From NCBI RefSeq assembly GCF_035046505.1, contig NC_089825.1:4021563-4085562 (forward strand): DNA of 64,000 nt, read 5' to 3'. The position numbers and the translations under genes are program-made. Positions 9,993-20,990 of the stretch are shown here, piece after piece (positions within the stretch are counted from its first letter, which is position 1; each line of letters starts with the position of its first letter). The notes beneath the pieces are model-generated. The model was not told the origin of the DNA. It saw nothing but the letters and a program-made list of their open reading frames with translations, and did not search any database. Origin of the DNA: Tiliqua scincoides (taxonomy: Eukaryota > Chordata > Lepidosauria > Squamata > Scincidae).

Positions 9993-12240
9993 AACAAGAG
10001 TTCTGCTACGACCCATGGAGATGAGAGCCGACTCTTACTGGTGCCTGATGGCCCCTGCTATATCATCACCCCACTGGCTTCTCTTTGGTCCATTTTGAGT
10101 CAAGAAATCCACTTGTTGCTCCTTAAGGCATTTGCGTTTACCTCTTCTGTTTTTCTGGCTGCAACTCTTGGTAGAAAAGAGGCATTTGAACGCGGCCTGT
10201 TCCACTGCATTCTGCTTGCGATTACGCATCGGTTGATATATAACATGAGGGCATTATTCAAAAACACCAGGATTTTCACACTGTGGGCCAGTAGTGGTGT
10301 TACCCCCAACTGCGTCACCTGCAGCCCACAACCCCATGGGATTCATCAGGTGAGATACACACAAGAACTACACGCATCTGATCCCAGCCAGCAGCAATCA
10401 AACCTTTACATAGCATAAATCAAACCTTTATATATAAATCAAACCTTTACATAGTATAACTAGGAATTGGAAACCTCCCCAACTGAGTTCATGCTGTTAG
10501 CCAAATCTTGGAGCTACCCCTGGAGCAAGCAAGAGAACCATATTACCTATACAGGCAGGTAGGACAAAAGACACAACAGATCAGGATTCAAATCAACGCA
10601 ACAAGAAACGAGTCACAAGTCTCTGACCCGACTTGACTTGAAAACAAGTCCTAACGGATGGACTTTCTGAGTCGCCCAGAGCGTTTTGGCAACTCTAAAA
10701 GACTCGAGACTCTTTTCCATTAAAAAGTCAGCTGTGAAAAAACAGACCTGCTGCTGGGGTTTGTGTGTGTTGGAGTTCTCCTTTAATACTCCCTCAATGT
10801 CCCATCCCATCTGTAAACAAGGCAGGAGGGGGAGCCTCTGTTAGGACTGGTATTTTCTCACCTTTGCCCAAACATAATTCTGAACATCAAGATCACTGTT
10901 GGGTTGCTCAAGTTAGGATGTTTCTGTGAAGAAAAATAAACGAGGCTGACACAAACATCTTGGAGCTAGTGGGAGAAGCAGTAGCAAACTTTGACAACTG
11001 TTCCAGGGCCTACCTTGACAGCAGTGCCCCCCCCCCCAATGCACTATATGTAAAGAAAGAGTGCCTCTGAGCACATGCTTCTCAGTCTGTCTATGGAATT
11101 AGAAATCAGGGCATCAGAGCAGAGAACATGCCTTTTCTCCCCATTTACACCTCAATTGAAGCACACCCTCTCTGGCTCCTGCACCTGCCAGCGCAGGTCA
11201 TGCGTTTGCCACCATGCATGAGGCAATGGTAGAAATTAGGTCCTGCGCTTCTGGCTGCAGTTTTTCAGGAAGCGGCTGGGAGGCTGGGGCATTTGCCCCA
11301 CCTGAGATACTGCATCCACCCAGCCCCATCTTGTACAATGCAGTGTTAGGTGTCCATTGCAATGGGTTGTGTGTATTTGACAAGACTAGATTATCCTACT
11401 AGATTAACTAGTAGATTATCTACTAAATTACCCTAGCGTGGGGTCCAGTTGAAAGTAATTGATCCAAGTGGCTTAAATTGGCCCAGATGCCTATGTGGGA
11501 TCTGGTCATGTGGGAAATGTTGCTTGATTGATTGATTGACCCACATGGCCTTGTCCTGCTGAGGTGCTGGTGGTTGGGGGCAATGTCCAGATTGCAGAGC
11601 AGCAGCAGCAGAGCGGGGAAGGGATGACTCAGTTAAAGTGATGACCAAAGAGGGGCTGCCAAAAGGACAGGGGAGGCTTGTGGGTAACTGCTGTTAATTT
11701 CAGTTGGACTGACTTCTGAAGACGGTGCTGCTGGTTCACTTTCTGTCCTGTCCTGTCCTGTCCCCTGGGATGTTCTTGGGGTCTGATCTTGTGTGGCTTG
11801 CAATGCCTCCTGCTGTTATGGATGTGAGATTTGGATTCAGACTTGGGCCTGATGTTTTAAATGTGCTGCTAGCTGTCCTGAGGCTCCCAAAGTAGGACAG
11901 AAGAGCAGGAGAGAAACAGCTTTAACACACACGTATTGCTTATTTTACAGGTGCACAAGCTGCTTCCCCATGGCTGAGGAATCAGCAGGCTTGTTCTCTT
12001 ACTGGCCTCCCAACTGTCTCTCACATGGTGCACAGACCTGGCCGCTGTGCCCCCCTCGCTCCCCCCCTTTGTCCTGTGCTAACAGTACCGATGGCAGCTC
12101 TCCAGGCCAACTCCTGCAAATTACTGGAAAGAGTCAAGGTCCAGGGACAGAGGGGGAAAGGGACAGGGAGGCCCCGAGGTTCACCCTCCCACCATCCCTA
12201 AAGTGCATCTCACTCTGAGGAGAGCATCAATCCAGCAGCC
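9993..12240. other. intergenic region
   Basis: No gene recognised. At about 10398-10453 a short direct repeat 'aaatcaaacctttaca/tata' occurs three times. 'gtcct' repeats occur near 11741-11762. Open frames are short and lack domains. The last part (about 11950-12240) may hold the promoter and 5' UTR of the plus-strand gene that starts at 12241. Confidence 0.4.
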
Positions 12241-12318
12241 ATGAAGAGGCCCTGGCTGACCTTGGCTGCTCTTGTGGCTTTAGTGGGAGCCACTGCCGCG
12301 GCCACCATGACAGAAGAG
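12241..12318 (+). CDS. secreted-protein gene exon 1 (signal peptide)
   Basis: ATG with G at -3 opens 26 codons: MKRPWLTLAALVALVGATAA, then ATMTEE. The hydrophobic core and the small residues at its end fit a cleaved signal peptide. The donor is 'gag|gtgagt'. Confidence 0.72.
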
Positions 12319-15300
12319 GTGAGTTCTGCACAGGGCCGTAGCTGGGGGGGGGGCCAGGGGGGGCTTTACCCCCCTCCCAAGCCAGCAGTTTAGCCCCCTA
12401 GCATTTTTTCCAAATCTGTCCTCTTTATCTAATCAGGCGTCCATTGGGGGTGATTTGAAGCCCTTTTTGCAACATTTTTTGTGCGCAGGAAGGAAGCGGC
12501 TCGGTGCTTCTGGCAGGGATTGGGGAGGAGAGAGTGCATGTGTGTAGCGTGTGTAGAACAGGGTCCTGGGGGGACTCCTTGGAAGTTATGACCTCTGGTC
12601 ACCCTGCCCCCATCCAGAGCACGTGGAGAGCAGGGCTGGTCAAGAGCAGCTACAAGAAGGTTGGGAGAGATTTCTCCTTGTACTGGCTGGGGGAAGGGAG
12701 GGTGCTATTTCTTCTATTGTGGAACATGCTAATTACTATAATGGAACTGCCGGTGGGCGGGGGGGGCAGGGAGAAATGTTTCTGTTTGGGGAAATCATGG
12801 GGGCAGGTTCTTGCCTTTCAGATATACTTTTAAAATTAATGGCTGCTGCTTGGGGGCTGGGGAGACCCTTTTTCTGGTGGGAGAAAACATGGAAAGCATT
12901 TGAGCTAAAGAGAACCAAGAACTTAAGTGTGGGAAAGGTTCTAAGCAGGGGCGGATCCGGGGGAGGCCATGGGTGCATACCCCCCCAACTGTCCTGCCAG
13001 CAGGGAAGGGCGCCCGCCAGGATGGAGAGCAAAATCAGGTGTCAGGGGAACACCCACTGGGTGGGTGTCAAGGAGATTGGCTGGAATGGGTGCCCAGGTC
13101 TACCCCCCCAGCAAACAGCCACAGAGGCTTTAAGCTCAATCAGGAGCCCAGGTCTACCCACCCAGCAAATAGCCACAGAGGCCTGAGGGGGGACATGATT
13201 GAGACATATAAAATTATGCAAGGGATGGCTAGAGAGACATTTTTTTTCCCTCTCACATAACACCAGAAACAGGGGACAGCCACTAAAATTGAATGTTGGG
13301 AGAGTTAGGACGGACAAAAGAAAATATTTCTTTACCCAGCGTGTAATTAGTCTGTGGAACTCCTTACCACAGGAAGTGGTGATGGCAACTTGCTTAGATG
13401 CCTTTAAGAGGGAATTGGACAAATTTCTGGAGGAAAGTCCATCACAGGTTACAAGTCATGATAGGTATGTGCAAGCTCCTGATTTTAGAAGTAGGCTACC
13501 TCAATGCCAGATGCAGGAGAGGACACCAGGATGCAGGTTGTGTCTTGCTGTCTTTTGTGCTCCCTGAAGCATTTTGTGGGCCACTGTGAGATACAGGAAG
13601 CTGGACTAGATGGGCCTTTGGCCTGATTCAGCAGGGCTCTTCTTATGTTCTTATGTAGGCTATAAGCTCAATCAGGAGCCCGGGTCTACCCAAGCAGGCC
13701 TCCAAGTCCAGGTGGGAGCCCAGACCCAGTTCTGCCTGCCCAGCAAATGTCCACAGAATCGATAAGCTCAAGCAGGAGCCCAGGTCTACACAGCAGGTAA
13801 ACCTGGGCTCCAAGTCCAGACGGGAGCCCAGGTCTACCCACCCAGCAAATGGCCACAGAGGCGATAAGCTCAAGCGGGAGCCCAGGTCTACCCAGGAGAG
13901 GACAGCACCCTGTGCAGAGAGGCGCTTCTTGTTCATTCCTATTTATACCTTCATACCTGCTTCATCAATTAATCCATGTGTTGCATTTACACCAATGTTC
14001 AAACAGCTAAAAAGAGCAGTTCCAAAGCAAGCCTCATCCTGTCACATCTGTGTTTTAGAAGATGCTCGTTTCAGAAGAGCATCGTTCTCTTCCATGTGAG
14101 AAAAATGGGGGATGCCTCTTCTACAGGGATCATTTTCTTAAAAATTGTGTTTTTAAAAGTTTGCTGCATGTTTAGGCGATGTATAAGGGGTTTTCATGGA
14201 CTCAGGGTGCAATCGTAACCATGAGTTAGGCTAGGCCAGGGGTGCTCAATAGGTGGATCGCGATCTACCGGTAGATCGCGAGGCAAAATGAGTAGATCGT
14301 GGAGTGCCAACCTCCCCCCCTTCAGGTGCCTCTGGGAGGAATGTACTCAATGGGGCTTACTCCCAGGTAAGTGTGGCTAGGATTGCAGCCTCACAGCCTA
14401 ATCCTAGGCATGTCTACTCAGGAGTAAGTCCTGTTATACTCAGTGGGGCTCAAGGTACACCAACATACATTGTACACATAAATGTTATATGTTATGATGG
14501 TGCGAACATTGTAAAAAAAACTCTGGTAGATCTCCGGGCCTTGCTGGGTTTCAAAGTAGCTCTCGAGCCAAAAAAGTGTGAGCACCCCTGGGCTAGGCAG
14601 CTGCCTAGGAGGGTCGTAAATGTGCCATAAAGCACATTTGTGCCTTCTCTGGGGCAAGCCGCGCCAGTGCACAGAGGCTGCATCCAGCCTCTGTGGCAGC
14701 TTGCTGGGCAAGCCTTGTGTCAGCCAAACTTGGCCGACACAAGGCTCTGGGGTGAGTGGGAGGGAGGTGGGGAGGAGGCAGGAGTGAGGCGTTCCAGGTC
14801 AGGGGGAGGGCAGTCCTAGGACGGGCGGGGAGCAGGAGGTGGGGTTGGGATCTGGCTGTTATGCCGAATCCCAACCCCCGTTCTCAAGCTGCACGGAGTG
14901 GCTTCAAGCCGCTCCACTCTCCTCGGACAAGGAGACCCATAGGGGCTGCAGTGGCTTACCCGGGTGACCCCGAATGCGCATACGGTTCTTTGGATTTTTG
15001 GAGAGGCAACCAAAAGATGACAGGAGAATTCAAAGGACTTCTAACGTTTACTCGTTTGCAAACAGAATCCCCCCCCCCCACACACGTGGAGGACCCCGAA
15101 GGATTACAATGATGCAGGTTTTATAGGGTATTTTAGATAAGGGAGGGGGGACAAGAGGACACAAAGAGAGGAAAACATCCATGGGAAAAATAACATACAG
15201 GCAGGCACACAAACAACATTTGGCATGTTATCAGTACAGGATGTTGATCTGAGGAGGGCAATTAGATACACATCGGCAATCTGTTTACAGAGCTATCCAT

Positions 15301-18300
15301 TACAGAGGGTCTGGTACTCTAACTCTTTCATCCTTATTTGTTGATTGCCGTTATTTATGGCTTTCTGTTCACCTTGGAGGCCCATACCACAGCCAGCTTG
15401 TACTCTGAGAGGGATATTAGATGCTAGCTTTTGGTCAGAGAAGAGCCTTGTGGGCATTTCATATTGTGAACTGGGCATCTTGGGATATTTCTATATTGTG
15501 AGCTGGACATTTTGATATGACGGGGGTAAGGGAAAGAGTTTCCCCTTACCTCTGGCTGAGCCACTTTGACGCCCTATCTTGTGCTGGATACAGCGCAAGC
15601 AAGATAGGATTGCTCTGCACATGTCATGCCTGCCTCCCTCAAATAAGGTCAGCCAGCCATCTCAAGCTTGTGCCCAATCAGCTCCCTGCCTGGCGTGTCT
15701 CTTCCCCTCTGCCCCAGCCAGAGCAGGAGGAGTCTGGAAAGGGAGCAAGTTGACTACCCAGCCTCCAAGAAGTTCACCTGATGGTGGGGTTTGCACAGGG
15801 GCTCTGGGATTGCTGCCCATGGTGGGAGGTGAGAGTGGGGGCCAGTTTGCCTAATGAACCATCCTGGTAAACAGGCTGTCATTATTTACTTCATGAACAC
15901 CAGTCTGCCTGCCTGGGCCCTCGGCCACTGCAGGTCTTTCACCTCTGGCCCACCTGAATGCAGAAAGCGCCTTGTTGGATGATGCCAAAGGTTCATCAGA
16001 TACGGCACTCTCTCTCTCCACAGTGGACCTGGGGAGGTGGCCATAAAAATGACAACTCCCCCCCCCCCCGTTTGACCTCAGTCTCTGCTTCTGCTGTGGA
16101 AGCTTTTGGAGCTCAGACAACTGGTGGCCTTGAGAGACGGTCTCCTCACATGTTGTCCCAGCCTCAGAGCAAGTGGCGATTGCCAAACCTTGTAGCAAGG
16201 AGCAGTGCTGCATTTCTCAAAGGAGAGGTGCTGGCTGGAGTGCCGACCAGTCTGAAAGTCCTGCAGTCTGCCCTAGAAGCCTTTCCCCTTCTCCAAATAA
16301 TAGCAAGAATTCAAAACGTGTGTCTCCTAATTGTGGTTCTTCAACTGAGAGACTGAGAAGCAGCCCCTCCTGCTTCATTGCTGTGCAGACTGCCAATGAG
16401 CTCAGGCTTTGCAAACTGCTTTTGGAGTGGAACTGTGGCAGGCCTCGGCCCCAGTTTGGATGGTCCTGCCCATTGCCCCGGTGTGCCCACTGTCCTGGCT
16501 CCAGACCTGGCACACCGCCTCCTTCAGCAGCACTGTAGTTGTGGTCAAGCAGAACTCAGAGTGCTGACTTGGAGCAGGCTGTTCTCTTCTCAGGACCTGT
16601 GCACCCATGAATGTACGTGGGTTCCGGATCCGTGGCAGGGAGGTGCTCCCCTGACTTGCTCTCTCTCTCTCCATGCACAGCACCAGCTGGAGTCGGCCAG
16701 AGCCATGAGGCGTTTTCCCTGCTATCGTCCTGGATGTTATTCCTCCATCAGTGGAATGGTAAGAACCAGAGGGCTGAAAGGAGTGCCTGCTGCTGCAGCC
16801 TCATTCTCACAAGCAAGCAGCAGAGGTGCTTCTGGGTCCCCCTTTTCAGACTGCAAGTGGTGGCTTGCCTGACTGAAATGCCTGCCGCCCCCCCCCCCCC
16901 ACTAGCACTCTCCTCCAGGGACAAAGTAGCCAGTCAGGAAGGCTGCAACCCTTCTCTCTGGCATGCTGCAGGCCATGCGCAGGGCTGAACACGCAAGCCT
17001 TCAGCGTGCAATGACCCAGACCAGACAGACCCTGGTTTCCTTCTGAAGACACAAAGCTGTCCTGTGTTGGGCTTTTAGCGACAGGGCTCTGTCAGAAGTG
17101 GCCTTCCACCAAGCACCCTGGGAATGGTCACCTGGAGAAGGTGCAGAGAAGATTAATTCTGAGCCATGGAACCCCTGCCCAGCCCCACTCTTTGGCTGCC
17201 AGGGCACTTTGGTGAGGAGGGCTGTCAGGCCAGGCCAAGAGCCAAGACTGTCTTGCTACCCTCCCCAAGCCCAGCCAGTTCATTTCAGCGTACGTCTCGC
17301 AGGCCAGAGTTCAGTGCAGAGATTTTGAACAGTAAGTCCCTTGCTGGGGGGGGGGGGGGGCGTTGTGTTTCTGGGTGGTGCAGCTGGGGGATGGCTTCCA
17401 GACTGATACAAAGGTTGACAGATCAGCACTCTGCTCAACTGGCTGAGAAGGGAGGAGGCTTGGTAGTTGTCTTTGGGGCCCATAAGTCAGTGCCCTGCAC
17501 AGCTGGCTCCTTGGAACATAAGAACATAAGAACAGCCCCACTGGATCAGGCCATAGGCCCATCTAGTCCAGCTTCCTGTATCTCACAGTGGCCCACCAAA
17601 TGCCCCAGGGAGCACACCAGATAACAAGAGACCTCATCCTGGTGCCCTCCCCTGCATCTGGCATTCTGACATAACCCATTTCTAAAATCAGGAGTTTGCA
17701 CTTACACATCATGGCTTGTACCCCGTAATGGATTTTTCCTCCAGAAACTTGTCCAATCCCCTTTTAAAGGCGTCTAGGCAGGAGCAGGAGCAGCTGCTCC
17801 CAGGTTGTCTATGGCCAGGCTGTGGGTCCACAGCAGGTGTGTTGCCCAAGCGATGGCTCTCTCTGGCCAAGCCTTGTGGCCATGTCCAGAGACCCATGGA
17901 GGTGACTGAGGCTTTGTTGGAGTCTCTGAGGAAAGCTTTTCCTCCTGAGTCAGGAGGACTCAGTGTTATGTGGCCCTTGACTGCACTCATGTAACTGAAC
18001 ATGTGCATTCCAACGCATCCTTCTCTTGGGCCCTGGCAGGATCACATCACATGCTGTCTCACATTTCCTTCTCCTGCAGGATCGAGGGATGGAGTTGCAG
18101 CCCAAGCCCACCCTCCGCTTTCAGGACTGGCAGGTGTGTCTGAGCATGCAGAGGTTGGGAGTTGGAGGGCATTGTGGGGAGAGGGTCACATACACACTTA
18201 ACAAAGGATTCACTACCATGGATTCCTTGTTAAAATGAGCTGGTGCCTCTTAATCCTCTTAACCCATCACTCTCTCGATTGTCAGTCTCTCATGCAGCAG

Positions 18301-19551
18301 GAGCTACATTTGGAAGAGAAACCCACAGAGGAAACCTTCTTGCAGCGCCTCCAGGTGGTATGTGTGGGAAGGGGGGGACAGGAAGAGGTTGAGGGAGAGG
18401 GAGAGACACCTCATCTTTGCCAGGCCACACTATTGCCACAGATGGTTCACTTGGATTCATAGTTGACGAGACCAGAGTCCATGTGAGCCCCTTTTTGTCC
18501 ACCGGGTCACTTTTGCAGCAAGGCTAGCCAGAGAGATTTTGGCCCAGCTGGCTGAGGACTGGTGACCCTTAGGAGCACCTGAGTGTGTGAAGCCAGAGGC
18601 AGAACGTCATGAGTTCCCTGGAATCACTGGTCTGAATCTGTACAGGAGAAGCTGGAGGAAAGGAGTGTGTGCTTGCCTTCCATCTTTCTTCTCCTGCAAG
18701 GGAGCTTCTCAAGAGAAGTATTAACAAACACAGTTAAAATGCAGTACAAACAAATCCATTGTGTCCATTGGGCAGGGGATTCAGACCCAGAAGTAAGAAG
18801 TAAGAGGTTGCTGCTGGCCACCCTCCCTGACGCTCCTTGGGGTGGTGCACATAACCAGACAAGTCAAGAGTCTGGAGTGACCCACATGGCTGGGTACGGG
18901 CTTTGTGCTGGAGGTGGACGCGTGGCGTGAGTTTGGCCCTCCACAGAATGTTGCTTGAGTCAGTGCTTCTCCCTCACCAGGCCAGGGCTCAATAGTCCCT
19001 TCCCAGTCCTGTCCAGCACTCAACCTGTCTGCTGGCCCACCCCACAGTGTCAACACCAAGTGAGGTTCAGACAAAGCCTCCTCCAAACAGACTCTGAAGG
19101 AGCTGAAGTCGCTCACAGTATTTTTGCCAAAACCAGTCCATGTCTTTTGTATCTGGGAGAAGCCATCATGTTGGAGTGGAAACTGTGGGAAAATGCCCCC
19201 CCCCATGAAAGGGCCCCCATTACTGCCTCCTGTGGGAAAGGCAAGAGCGGGGTCTCTCAGGGGCTGACCTGAGAGCACCACCACATTCTTGTCTGGCTGC
19301 AAGCCAGAGCCACCCCCCAACCTGCCCCTGTTCCACTGCAGGCTTCCCTGTGGGACCACAGGGCCAAGAGGAACGCAAGGAAGGCACCTCCAGCCCGGCG
19401 CAGAGGGAAGCAGCGTGAGGGGGCCAGACCTGTCTGCAGAGGCTGCTACTCAGGGCTGACGATAGTCGCCTCCCCTGCCCAAGAAGGCAAAAACGAGAGC
19501 CTGAAGCGGAACCACTCCGAGTCAAGCGAAGATTCCAGTGCAGGATACTAA
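12241..19551 (+). CDS. unrecognised small secreted protein, five exons
   Basis: Exons at 12241-12318, 16681-16758, 18080-18133, 18286-18354 and 19342-19551 join into a 162-residue protein. All four introns are GT-AG and all are phase 0. Residues 1 to about 22 look like a signal peptide (MKRPWL, then an Ala/Leu/Val core). The mature part has two Cys pairs (PCYRPGC and CRGC), an acidic Glu/Gln-rich middle and a strongly basic stretch (RAKRNARKAPPARRRGKQR) with possible dibasic cleavage sites. An N-S-E and an N-H-S near the C-terminus are possible glycosylation sites. An AATAAA follows 546 bp after the stop. I do not recognise the family. Its length is close to chemerin (RARRES2, also in human 7q36), but the Cys pattern does not match. 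Further in-frame exons in the introns cannot be excluded. Confidence 0.68.
13089..13181. repeat. minisatellite, left part
   Basis: Two copies of a unit of about 54 bp, each carrying 'gcccaggtctaccc' and 'ccacagaggc'. The array continues at 13659 after a CR1 insertion. Confidence 0.8.
13182..13657 (+). mobile_element. CR1 LINE 3' end inserted in a minisatellite
   Basis: Contains the last part of ORF2 (RVRTDKRKYFFTQRV, then SLWNSLPQEVVMATCLDAFK) and the full 3' UTR ending 'ttcttatgttcttatg'. Its tail reads 'gattcagcagggctcttctt', unlike the 'gatccagtggggctgttctt' of the younger copies, so it belongs to another and probably older subfamily. The base string 'aggc' is found on both sides. Confidence 0.9.
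13659..13905. repeat. minisatellite, right part
   Basis: Several diverged copies of the same unit ('gagcccaggtctaccc' ... 'aagctcaagc'), with some units shortened and others carrying an extra 'ctccaagtccag' insert. Confidence 0.8.
14237..14590. mobile_element. hAT-type element with perfect 8-bp target duplication
   Basis: The ends 'caggggtgctca' and 'tgagcacccctg' are perfect inverted repeats. The flanks 14229-14236 and 14591-14598 both read 'ggctaggc', a clean 8-bp duplication. The 354-bp interior has no transposase. It contains a stretch of about 110 bp (14345-14455) that matches the palindromic repeat also seen at 42.1 kb. Confidence 0.92.
14960..15560 (-). mobile_element. possible solo LTR (fossil)
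   Basis: On the minus strand this block has an LTR-like layout: an AT-richer part, a 'cctataaaacc' TATA-like box near 15120, and a GC-richer downstream part. No internal retroviral sequence is next to it, and the ends and target duplication could not be fixed. It may be another repeat type. Age and family are unknown. Confidence 0.3.
16681..16758 (+). CDS. secreted-protein gene exon 2
   Basis: 78 bp between acceptor 'ctctccatgcacag' and donor 'gtaagaac', phase 0 at both ends. It reads HQLESARAMRRFPCYRPGCY, then SSISGM, and supplies the first Cys pair. Confidence 0.68.
16759..18079 (+). other. second intron of the secreted-protein gene
   Basis: Contains a minus-strand CR1 3' tail (17515-17780) and a run of about 14 G near 17346-17360. 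No exon was recognised. Confidence 0.5.
17515..17780 (-). mobile_element. CR1 LINE 3' end
   Basis: Begins with the complement of the CR1 terminus ('aacataagaacataagaac') and runs through the 3' UTR into the last ORF2 codons, the complement of [20 protein letters not shown]. Truncated upstream. Confidence 0.9.
18080..18133 (+). CDS. secreted-protein gene exon 3
   Basis: 54 bp after acceptor 'ccttctcctgcag'. It reads DRGMELQPKPTLRFQDWQ, with donor 'gtgtgt'. Phase 0 at both ends. Confidence 0.65.
18286..18354 (+). CDS. secreted-protein gene exon 4
   Basis: 69 bp after acceptor 'ctctcgattgtcag'. It reads SLMQQELHLEEKPTEETFLQ, then RLQ: acidic and probably helical. The donor 'gtggta' is weaker than the others, so alternative splicing is possible. 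Confidence 0.62.
18355..19341 (+). other. fourth intron of the secreted-protein gene
   Basis: About 1 kb with no recognised repeat or exon. Confidence 0.5.
19342..19551 (+). CDS. secreted-protein gene terminal exon
   Basis: 210 bp after acceptor 'tgttccactgcag', with TAA at 19549-19551. It opens ASLWDHRAKRNARKAPPARR, carries VCRGCYSGLTIVA and ends SSEDSSAGY. The basic segment with several Arg/Lys pairs looks cleavable, and the tail is Ser/Glu-rich. Confidence 0.66.
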   Translation, partial: ASLWDHRAKRNARKAPPARRRGKQREGARPVCRGCYSGLTIVASPAQEGKNESLKRNHSESSEDSSAGY

Positions 19552-20096
19552 GCGGCTCCTGTTGCAGGCCCGGATGCCCCCCCTTGGTCCCCAGCTTAGA
19601 AGAGCCCCAACCCCCAAGGATGCTCTGATGCAAACCAGTTGCTTCACACTGGGGTGTCCCATTCAGGGACCAAAGGGGGTTGTGCCCCCACAACCACTGC
19701 TTGCTTTTCTGCAACTTCTCTCCTCACTAACGTTTATCTCAGTCGCTGGGATCCCGAGGACCAGCCAGGGGTAAAGTGACATCGGGGAGAAGTGGTGGGG
19801 AGGTAAACAGGGCAAGGGGAGGGATGTGCTCCTCTTGGCTCCCAGACTCTTCCTCCTCACCCCCTCCCAGCCATGCTTTCTTCCCCTTCCCCTCTCCCAT
19901 GCAGAGGAGGCACTACTGTATCTGTTTTCAAGAGCAGGACCATGCACACCACCCCTGAACTCTGGCCCTGCCAGGAGCCCCTTGTTCTTCCAGGAGACGT
20001 TTCATTGTATGCTCAGCAATTGTCCTTCTTTCACGTATAATTGTATGCTAATTTTTTTGCTTGATATCATTACTTTTAGTTATACTGAATCTTCTA

Positions 20097-20102
20097 AATA
20101 AA
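20097..20102 (+). terminator. polyadenylation signal AATAAA
   Basis: A canonical AATAAA about 0.55 kb after the TAA of the secreted-protein gene, in an AT-rich setting that ends the transcription unit. Confidence 0.55.
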
Positions 20103-20329
20103 TTTATGGTAATTGAATGGACTCTGAGTCACTTCCTGTCCCCTTCTGTCTGATGGTGGCAGTTTGTTGGGTGTGCGTGCCTTGCAACCAAAGACTATGA
20201 GATCCCGACAGGCATGTAAATGCACAACACATGTGTGTTTATAACAGAAATGTGATGGTTTTTTCCCCCCACATGATGTAAAATAATTTTATGAAAATGT
20301 CACCTGAGAAGGAATGTTTCAGTTTAAAA

Positions 20330-20400
20330 GAAGCACATGCACACATGCATGCATGCATTCATGTGCACATGTACGCACAGAGAGAGAGAGAGAGAGGATA
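20330..20400. repeat. simple repeats (CA/TG-like and (GA)n)
   Basis: An alternating 'acatgcatgcatgc' stretch followed by about eight GA units. Confidence 0.8.
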
Positions 20401-20661
20401 TTTCCCCCTCCATTTAATGTCTAGTGCTTGGGATTACTTTGGCTACATTTTTGGTTGTTGACACCTAAAAACTTAAGTTGACTTTTGTGATTTACAAGTG
20501 TGTGCCACTTAACAGTGGAGATATGTTCTCCGATCCCTGTTGTTATGTGATTAGTCATCAAGTAAGCATTCAGTCCAATCTATTGCCTTTGTTGTGTAAC
20601 AGATACTCCCTGCCAGACACTAGCTGGCTGCACAGGCTACTGGAGATAGATTGGAGATAGA

Positions 20662-20990
20662 TTGCAATTTTCACAATGGAGAGAGGTGAAAAGTGGTGTG
20701 CCTCAAGAATCTGTCCTGGGACCGGTGCTTTTCAACCTCTTCATAAGTGACCTGGAGACAGGGTTGAGCAGTGAGGTCGCTAAGTTTGCAGACGACACCA
20801 AACTTTTCCGAGTGGTGAAGACCAGAAGTGATTCTGAGGAGCTCCAGAAACATCTCGCCAGACTGGCAGAATGGGCAGCAAAATGGCAGATGCGCTTCAA
20901 TGTCAGTAATTGTAAAGTTATGCACATTGGGGTAAAAAATCAAAACTTCATATATAGGACAGATCAGGAGAGAGATCTTGGCGTGGTGGT
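20662..20990 (+). mobile_element. CR1 LINE reverse-transcriptase fragment
   Basis: Encodes [18 protein letters not shown] through [16 protein letters not shown] to [10 protein letters not shown], then stops abruptly and joins CR1 sequence from a different part of the element at about 20991. Confidence 0.9.

Larger units (their letters stand above)
12319..16680 (+). other. first intron of the secreted-protein gene
   Basis: A 4.4-kb intron with a minisatellite split by a CR1 tail (13.1-13.9 kb), a hAT element (14.24-14.59 kb) and a possible LTR (about 14.96-15.56 kb). No further exon was recognised. Confidence 0.5.

Noticed and set aside
12332-12480. Another hAT element with a 'cagggccgtagctgg' start
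   Set aside because: No matching right end or target duplication could be found.
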